From the NCBI RefSeq assembly GCF_000745005.1, contig NZ_JQNB01000001.1, positions 1,977,501 through 2,041,500 of the forward strand: a stretch of 64,000 nt of DNA. Reading direction: 5' to 3'. Made by a program: the position numbers and the translations under genes. How positions within the stretch are numbered: position 1 is the first letter of the stretch; each line of letters starts with the position of its first letter. The notes under the pieces are model-generated. The model was not told the origin of the DNA. It ran no database searches and saw only the letters and a program-made list of their open reading frames with translations. Positions 63,963 through 64,000 of this stretch are shown piece by piece. This DNA comes from Luteibacter sp. 9135. Lineage in GTDB: Bacteria; Pseudomonadota; Gammaproteobacteria; Xanthomonadales; Rhodanobacteraceae.

Positions 63963-64000
63963 GGACGGGAAGGGCCGCGGGCTGCGGCAGAGCCAGGCGG

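Noticed and set aside
63963-64000. Start of a tRNA or ribose-phosphate pyrophosphokinase gene expected after ispE
   Set aside because: Only 38 bases remain in the window and no tRNA or start signal can be recognised.

Overview
This 64-kb window is chromosomal DNA from a high-GC gammaproteobacterium. Gene content and order (kdsD-kdsC-lptC, ibaG-murA, purM-purN, DUF2066-AI-2E permease-hda, minC-minD-minE, prfA-hemA, lolB-ispE, and a Xanthomonas-type TonB receptor driving a glycosidase operon) point to the order Lysobacterales/Xanthomonadales. I infer the Rhodanobacteraceae side (Luteibacter, Dyella, Rhodanobacter relatives). No rRNA, tRNA, CRISPR array, prophage or transposase gene was seen, and coding is dense.

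Layout. 0-9.4 kb: lipopolysaccharide (lptC, kdsC, kdsD), peptidoglycan (murA), purine genes (purM, purN) and a DUF2066/permease/hda operon. 9.4-17.2 kb: two tandem exported metallophosphoesterases, suhB, trmJ, an ExoD-type membrane protein, a CorC/HlyC-type protein and a phosphate uptake pair. 17.2-18.1 kb: first copy of a composite structured repeat. 18.1-29.1 kb: small proteins, recQ, a KefB-type antiporter, GH15 and zwf (with an unusual basic tail), and a DUF3300 lipoprotein. 29.8-39.0 kb: a mannoside/N-glycan utilisation operon (TonB-dependent receptor, GH2 beta-mannosidase, GH125 and GH92 alpha-mannosidases) behind a promoter overlapped by a LacI-type palindrome. 39.1-45.2 kb: small unknown proteins, an ATP-grasp enzyme, two MFS transporters and crcB. 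45.2-49.8 kb: the min operon and a two-component system. 50.0-51.4 kb: an SRPBCC-like membrane-anchored protein. 51.5-52.3 kb: second, inverted copy of the composite repeat. 52.4-64.0 kb: a Gld-like ABC system with a CtaG-like protein, PPK2, prfA, hemA, a TPR lipoprotein, lolB and a GNAT-IspE fusion frame.

The most unusual signal is non-coding. Eleven short REP sequences (GTAGGAGC core with an inner palindrome) occur here, several with a conserved extension of about 100 nt. Two composites of about 0.85 kb each hold a pair of inverted arms of about 235 bp around two REPs. The arms can be folded as a long terminal stem enclosing several hairpins, and comparing the four copies shows paired compensatory substitutions in at least two helices. 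One REP supplies the zwf stop codon, and another lies in frame inside the beta-mannosidase gene. No REP-associated transposase lies in the window.

Other unusual items are the zwf product ending in a histone-H1-like Lys/Ala tail of about 98 residues, and an N-acetyltransferase fused in frame to the isoprenoid kinase IspE. All functional names come from reading motifs and recalled family features; no database search was possible.
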